Shown piece after piece: positions 58,300-64,000 of a stretch of 64,000 nt of DNA. Made by a program: the position numbers and the translations under genes. Origin of the DNA: Isoetes taiwanensis (Eukaryota > Streptophyta > Lycopodiopsida > Isoetales > Isoetaceae). The stretch is from NCBI GenBank assembly GCA_021234155.1, contig JAJEKV010000005.1, positions 6,812,216-6,876,215 of the forward strand, given 5' to 3'. Position 1 is the first letter of the stretch; each line of letters opens with the position of its first letter. The notes under the pieces were generated by a model. That model did not search any database. It was not told the origin of the DNA and worked only from the letters and a program-made list of their open reading frames with translations.

Positions 58300-59160
58300 T
58301 GATGCGTGAAGATGCTTTTTCGAGACCGTAAAGACACCAGATGCCTCCACAACAAAATCAGCTCCATTGTCACCCCTTGGGATTTCAGCTGCGTCCTTGA
58401 AGACAGTTGGCAACAAAATCAGCACCATCTATTTCTTTAGGGACGAATGATTCTCAAAACCCCTCTCACCTCTTATTAAAAATCTTTAGGTTGTGGTCTC
58501 CAATCTCAATTGTGCGTTTGCCAATCATTTTGATCTCATCTTTGTGCATCCCTTGAGTGGAGTCATATTTGAGTAAATAAGCCTGTAATAACACATTCCA
58601 TTCGTAATTGGCAATCCATCTAGCATAGAGCATAAAACCACAATACAAGTACATAATATAGAACTACATACCATATGCTTATAATCAATAAAAGGATCAT
58701 TTACTGCATTAATCTCAATGTCATCTCTACTATTCGCAATAAAAGTCTTCCAATTCGTCCGAAGCCTAATCGAGAAAAAGACTACCAAGCATAAACAACA
58801 TTCATCAAAGCTACTAAAGATAAGAAATTCATCAAATGGATGCATACCATTAATTGCCAATCTAGTCTTCTCCTTGGTAGCAACTGCATCTGCAAAAGCG
58901 GCATTGCCTATAAGGACATAATACGCTTCAAAAACTAAGTTGAGCAAGGAAGCATGTGATAGAAATACACTTCAAAAATTAAGTTGGACAAAATAACATA
59001 ATTCCCACTATTAATTCTGACTTACTTTCCTTTATAGGCGCTTCTGTGATGCTTGCTGCCCCTTCTACCAAGTGGTGGTCATTTGGATGCCCAAGAAGGA
59101 AGAATCATTTCCAATGGTTAATGCCAGACTCTTAAATCCATGAGCTCTTGCCTGTAAATA
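58300..59160 (-). pseudogene. Plastid-type GAPDH (GAPCp-like) pseudogene with introns
   Basis: NAD-binding-domain exons are recognisable in order. 59157-59030 may be a transit region. 58889-58848 gives AVATKEKTRLAING. 58765-58672 gives GFGRIGRLLLRI, then SRDDIEINAVNDPFIDYKHM after a frameshift. 58582-58470 gives AYLLKYDSTQGMHKDEIK and TIEIGDHNLKIFNKR. 58396 to about 58315 gives DAAEIPRGDNGADFVVEASG and VFT. These follow the GAPDH N-terminal order INGFGRIGR, AVNDPF, KYDSTHG, EIPWG, VVES(S/T)GVF. The KYDSTHG His and EIPWG Trp are changed, one acceptor appears mutated (AA in place of AG at 58397-58398), and the catalytic SNASCTTNC half is missing or unrecognisable. Retained introns indicate a duplicated, not processed, pseudogene. 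Confidence 0.7.
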
Positions 59161-61379
59161 AAATTTGGAGCAAAGAATCCGAGCCTTTGATCAGATTGGA
59201 AGTGACCCTACCTAACTAGTCATATTTCAAAATTGCTAAGGAGAAAGGAAGGAGCTTCTCATATCCAAATCGCTAAAGAAAAAGGAAAGATCTTCCCATA
59301 GCCATGGAAAGTTTATTTTGTGATTTCTGGGCAAGCCTGCTAAAAAAAGAGGTATGCCAGAAGATATACGATTCCATGGAGGGCGAGGCACCATGATCCA
59401 AGATGCGAGGCAAAGGTTCTGGTTTTCTGCTATAATATCCAAGAGGCAAGGCAAAGGGGGCTGGAGCTTATTGGGACTAGGCACCACTGCCATAGCCGAA
59501 CTTTCTGAAACTGTTCTTGACGTAGCCATGGCCACAGTCTTGCCCTTAGCCATTGCCATCACACCTGCTCTTTAATATTCGCCCTGAAGAAGGATGCATG
59601 CACAAGTTTGAGATGGCCTGAAACAATTTTAAATGACGTGGAAAACACGTTGGATACACGTGGCATACACATATATAGGCTAGAATCATTGGAATCGTGC
59701 ACCTCGGGTTAGGCAACCCTGCTAACAATTCTATCTTAATTTATCTTATCTTATCTTATCTATCTATCGAGCTATCTATCTCTTGTAAACTCTATAACAA
59801 AACACGAATGGTACAAATATACATCAATATCTAGATGGGAAATCGATTTGGTTGTGCAAAGGACCATGCTTGAAACCATTTCATGCTGAGATACTCATAT
59901 TATATACTTATAAAAAAAAGGGGAGTTACAGAAGTAGGCACTAGAGAAAAGGAAAATTAGGCCCATGTTCGAAGTGGACAAGAAAATACAGGCAAGATGC
60001 ACAAATAACTATCTGCTAAAATAATAGAAGCTTATTCTATACAAGACCTATAGTTGTAAATGAAAATTCTATTCACATCTTTAAAGCAAATGGATTCCAA
60101 TAGCACCCTTATTTAAGTGCTATCTTTACTTATACAATTACAATATGAAATGGATGTCAACAATGGTGTCCAATATTGAAGACTAACTAGGAGAATCAAA
60201 TCAAATAGGCTGAATTTCAAAGTCTTCTATTGTATGACACCTAATGAAGCTTAGAACATGACATTCCACACAGAACTCATCAAAAATATATCATATGATC
60301 ATACATTCCACTTCCCATCAAACTTTTCATTAGATTCATACTCAATGCTCACTAGTTTCACTGCCTCAGATATGTTACCTTTTCATAAGGCTTGGATACT
60401 TTAATTTCTATATTTTTGCAGCAACTGCACCAAGTTCTTAGCATAGTAGTAAATTAAAAAAATATTGTACACCTTTATTTTTTCGAGTCTTAGTTTGGTT
60501 ATGTCTTAGTCCACTTCTAGTTCCATGGCAGCAAAAAGCTTTTGTTTGCATCAAAGGCTTGGCCTTAGCTTCTTCAATTATGGCTTGGAATCTAAACATG
60601 TAATGCGTGGTTAAAGAGCTTTCTCTTGGAAAATAGAAAAGATGACTTAACAATAAATGAAATAATTTGGCAATAAAATGCTTAGCTTCTTGTATAGTAA
60701 AATAAGAAGATCATCTACATAATTTAACCTGCATCTAATGTAACCTCTACAATAACTGCAACGTAAATGCAATGCATGCCAAAAATAATTAAAGATTATG
60801 GTTATTTAACTTATTTCTAATTTTGAAATTCACATAACTGTTGCCAATGCTAACAAGATCCATTATAAAAGAATGATTCAGCTTTACGTGTGTTCAGCAT
60901 GCGTATATGAAGAAAGATGATGGGAGCCCTAAACTATCTTAGAATGTTGATTTTACCAGAGCATGAAAGGAATTTAAAAAATGCATCACGTTTTTATAGA
61001 GCTTGGGATTCCTAGAGCACAGTTGGGCACCTTCTTAGAATAAGGTATATTACTCATGTTTTCGTACTTGCATGCTTTCTTGCATCCCCTTTTATAGATT
61101 TAATAAATCGCTTGAACAGAAAGCATCAAAAGTGCATTTAACTTAACACATCGTATACAACAAGTTGTGCGTGTATATAAGGCTATGTTTTAACATGCTC
61201 CGTTGATGATGCACATGCACAAGTATATGGTGTTGTATGACTGCAAAGAGAGTCGGGAGGGGAACCAAGAATAGAATCAATAGCAGGACCAGCAGGACTC
61301 CAATCAGGTTGCCAACTGTGACAACCAAACTGCCAGCCCAACTCTAGACCACAGCTAGGAGAATAATAAGACACAGACT
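59161..61379. other. Mostly non-coding; TATC/TTATC microsatellite
   Basis: 59236-59562 (minus) is an Ala/Ser/Pro-containing frame beginning MMAMAKGKTVAMATSRTVSE. It lies just upstream of the GAPDH remnant and could be its decayed leader, but this is unproven. TTATC and TATC repeats occupy about 59735-59781, after GGGTTAGGCAACCC, and look like another retroposon tail. A possible exon at about 60604-60475 (minus, FRFQAIIEEAKAKPLMQTK) is unassigned. Confidence 0.35.
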
Positions 61380-63850
61380 ATGCCAGATCGAACGCAACAT
61401 CAGGTGGAGACTTTGACTAATCAAACGGAGCCGAGGAAGAAATGCAAATGGACTTTTGGAGGAAAGAAAGTCCGAAGGAAGAGGAAAGCAAAGAAGTCAT
61501 CTCGATAGCAGACACAAGATCGAACTCCTGAAGAGAAGGAAGTCCACCAGAAATGGAAACAAGAACAGATCCAATGGAAACAAGCCGAGGAAGAAGAGTG
61601 GTGGAAAAAGGAATAGAAAGACAAGCTAGGGGAAGAGAAGAGGCGATCTCTCAACATACTTAGGTGCTTCTACCTCCATTTGACATAGTCAGTTCCATAG
61701 CTACTATGGCATCCCCAGCATTCAGGAGATGGTATAATGCCACTGCACATGTCAATGAGGTAGATGTCAACCAAATCTATGAAGTCTTCCAACAAACCTT
61801 CGACCTCCACGCCCCCTTGACTGCCACTCCTTACTACCATAATATTATGCCTGATCTTGCAAGCAACATTTTCTCCATATTTTATTTGTTCTTTTGTTTT
61901 TCTTGTCTTGTCAAAAATGACAAGTATATGTGGCAATATGAAATGTGTGCAGTAAGAACAACAAGAGTTGTCGAATCAAATAGGTGTTGACCAATCGAGC
62001 AAACCCTCGCAACCAACATAGAAACCTCTATGAAGAATTCAGGATGCCAACTCTAGAAGAGAAGGTGTCAAAAATGAGATCGGACATAGGGGAGATTAAG
62101 GCCCTATTAGCAGAAAGAGCGGCAAATGGTAAGGACTAAATTGTGCAGCTGTCACAAACACCCCCACAACCCAAGGGGAAGGGGAAGAAGAGGAACAGAT
62201 GTAGGCCTTCGAGTTCTGACTCAACCTCGGCAAACTCAGCCTCTTATACAGAATTGGATGACGAAGTGGAAAGTGAATCAGAACGGAACCACCAAGGAGG
62301 TCGTAACAAGGAAAAGGCTGACAAGGGGTCCGATTACCAAAAGAAAGTGGACTCTGCCCGAAGCAATGTGTAGAAATGCTGGAAGGCATAGTGGCCACAT
62401 CAAACCTTAAGGGCATAGTAAGGATTTGGTGGAAGGGCTATGCTAAGGCCCATGGGGTTGAGCAGAGATAGTTGCAGATTCTCGAAGTTTGCGTAGGCGT
62501 TCAAATGCAATTATGATTATAGGGAACACAAATGCCCCATGATGCAAGCCTTCTTCTATATGCTAGAGCAGGGCAACAAATCCGTGCGGAAGTACACAAA
62601 AGAATTCATGAGGCTGAGGCTCTATGCGCCAAAGCTAAGTGAAAGGCAGTTGGTGGAGGGCTATATAAAAGGGCTAAACGGTGAAATCAAAGCTCGTCAG
62701 AGCGGCTATGAACCCACATTTTGTGTCTAAAGCATAATCTAAGGCACTAAGCCTACAAGGGATTGGACCCCAGGAGCATGGGCAGAAACAAGGAACATTT
62801 GATAAAGGCAAACGCTCAGGAGCATATAGTCAAAGAACAACCAATCCAACACATGCTAGAAGCCCTTATAATGTGAACTATGGGATCCTTCAATCCATTT
62901 CAAAGGAGAAGAGACAAGAATGTCTGGACAAACAGCTATGCTTCAGGTGTTTCCAGCCCGACACAGAACTCGTAGTTGCCCCTTCATGATGAATGTGCCT
63001 TTTGCATAGCTTAGAAGGATGGAAGACTCCACCAAAGGACGAGGAAGCCTGCAACTATATCCAGGTTGAGTGTCACATCCTTGTAGCAATTGACACAAAA
63101 AATGTTGAAAGTCAGTATCATGTGATATCCACCATTGGTAAGATAGTGGCCAAGTCATTCATAGTTCTCATAGATACGGGAATCACGCATTGCTTTGCAA
63201 AGAATGGCCGAAATGCTTGCGTTGAAAACCCTAAAGTTAAAGCCCAGACCAGTGGTGTTAGCAAGTGGGGCAATAAGGCACACAACAGGCAAGAGGGTGA
63301 ACTTCAACATGGATTTGCCAGGCATCAACATTAGAATGGAAATGGAAGTAATAAATATAGGGAAGTATGACCTCATCATATGAATGAAATACTTCATCCC
63401 AGCGAAAGAAGTGATCGATTGCGAGAAACGGAAAGTAAATTTGAAGGCATCAAACGAGAAGATCATAGAGATAGCAGGTAAAGAGTTGCCCCTACAATGC
63501 ATGTCTAGCAACAAATTACTCAAATGCATCAAGAAAGAGGAGGCATGAGAAGAAAAGGATGATAAAACCTTAAATAAGCTATCCAAAGAAGTGACCAGAT
63601 TGATCAAGGAGGTTCACGATCTATTTCTAGATGAGATCAAGGAACTCTCTTCTTACAGAGGAGTAGAATACAAATAGCACTCGAGCCGGGCACAAAACCC
63701 ACGACTAAGGCACCATTCAGAATGACAACCCATGAACTAACAGAGCTGAAGAAGCAGTTGCAAGAACTGTTAGACCTAGGGTTCATAAGATATAGTGTCT
63801 CTTCGCTCGGGGCATCCGTCTTGTTCATCAAGATCGCGAACTTTCGGATT
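61380..63850 (+). mobile_element. Decayed Ty3/gypsy LTR retrotransposon fragment (gag, protease, start of RT)
   Basis: Pieces appear in gag-pol order with many frameshifts and stops. A charged gag N-terminal region (61380-61660, RTPEEKEVHQKWKQEQIQWK) comes first. The gag core at 62539-62727 reads MQAFFYMLEQGNKSVRKYTK and LRLYAPKLSERQLVEGYIKG. Cys-rich sequence lies near 62930. The protease at about 63146-63200 has VLIDTGITH for the usual (V/L)LIDSGATH. A protease-RT linker at 63195-63480 includes GKYDLII and VIDCEKRKV. The RT start at about 63676-63840 reads [35 protein letters not shown] and GASVLFI. The similarity stops near 63840, before the RT catalytic motifs. No LTRs, PBS or integrase lie within the window. 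Confidence 0.75.
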
Positions 63851-64000
63851 GAAACGATGCACTAAATTGGCTCTCTTGCCATCTGCAACTATAATCTGGT
63901 TTTGGAGTTAGTTCTTTGCCTTACTTTTCTTGTAAACTTTAGCCAAGCACAAAAATAGAATAGAATATATAGATAGTATTTTGAAGTCACACCACTAGGC
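63851..64000. other. Sequence replacing the rest of pol
   Basis: RT similarity is lost at about 63845. The sequence then ends in an A-rich stretch with AATAGAATAGAATATATAG (about 63953), which resembles the ATTCT-type tails elsewhere in the window read on the other strand. Possibly a later insertion; too short to classify. Confidence 0.3.

Overview
The window is nuclear DNA from a land plant. It is AT-rich, intron-bearing, gene-poor and dominated by transposable elements. Four things point to a plant: a NAC-type exon, a plastid-GAPDH-like (GAPCp) pseudogene, plant L1-type LINE ORF1 architecture, and a CACTA element with a 3-bp target duplication. The one apparently intact host gene (minus strand, 53516-56998) encodes a coiled-coil protein that resembles cilium-associated TSNAXIP1-like proteins. 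If that is right, the source has flagellated sperm and is most likely a fern or another seed-free plant. No species call is made.

Layout. 1-1846: two (GA)n-rich tracts. 1945-6190: a nested direct repeat with periods of about 830 and 1650 bp, carrying long degenerate GAATCT arrays; the same family recurs inverted at about 19615-20960. 6191-11631: non-coding, with small duplications. 11632-18806: a full-length L1-type LINE with poly(A) and a 12-bp target-site duplication, inactivated by nonsense codons and frameshifts. 20961-27710: non-coding, with a NAC last-exon fragment, two hairpin-rich SINE-like retroposons and a three-copy TATA-containing motif. 27743-32215: a second LINE with two long intact reading frames, sitting exactly between two (CT)n tracts; its ORF1 and ORF2 lie in one frame separated by a single TAG. 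33629-44699: a minus-strand Myb/SANT-like gene, now a pseudogene, split by a 9.27-kb CACTA-type transposon (34740-44007) that holds a 1.12-kb tandem array and palindromic subterminal repeats. 45195-49349: a 4.15-kb terminal-inverted-repeat element with nine copies of a 16-bp palindrome and a captured protein-kinase fragment. 49350-53450: non-coding, with short tandem repeats. 53516-56998: the nine-exon coiled-coil gene. 58300-59160: a GAPCp-like pseudogene with introns retained. 61380-63850: a decayed Ty3/gypsy gag-protease-RT fragment.

Nothing here forms an operon or pathway. The biology is transposition: two LINE families, SINE-like elements that appear to share a LINE 3' end, a gypsy relic, and two DNA transposons, one interrupting a gene and one carrying part of one. 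The strongest new candidates are the (CT)n-bounded LINE with its TAG-separated ORFs, the CACTA element with its internal satellite, and the palindrome-rich gene-capturing element.
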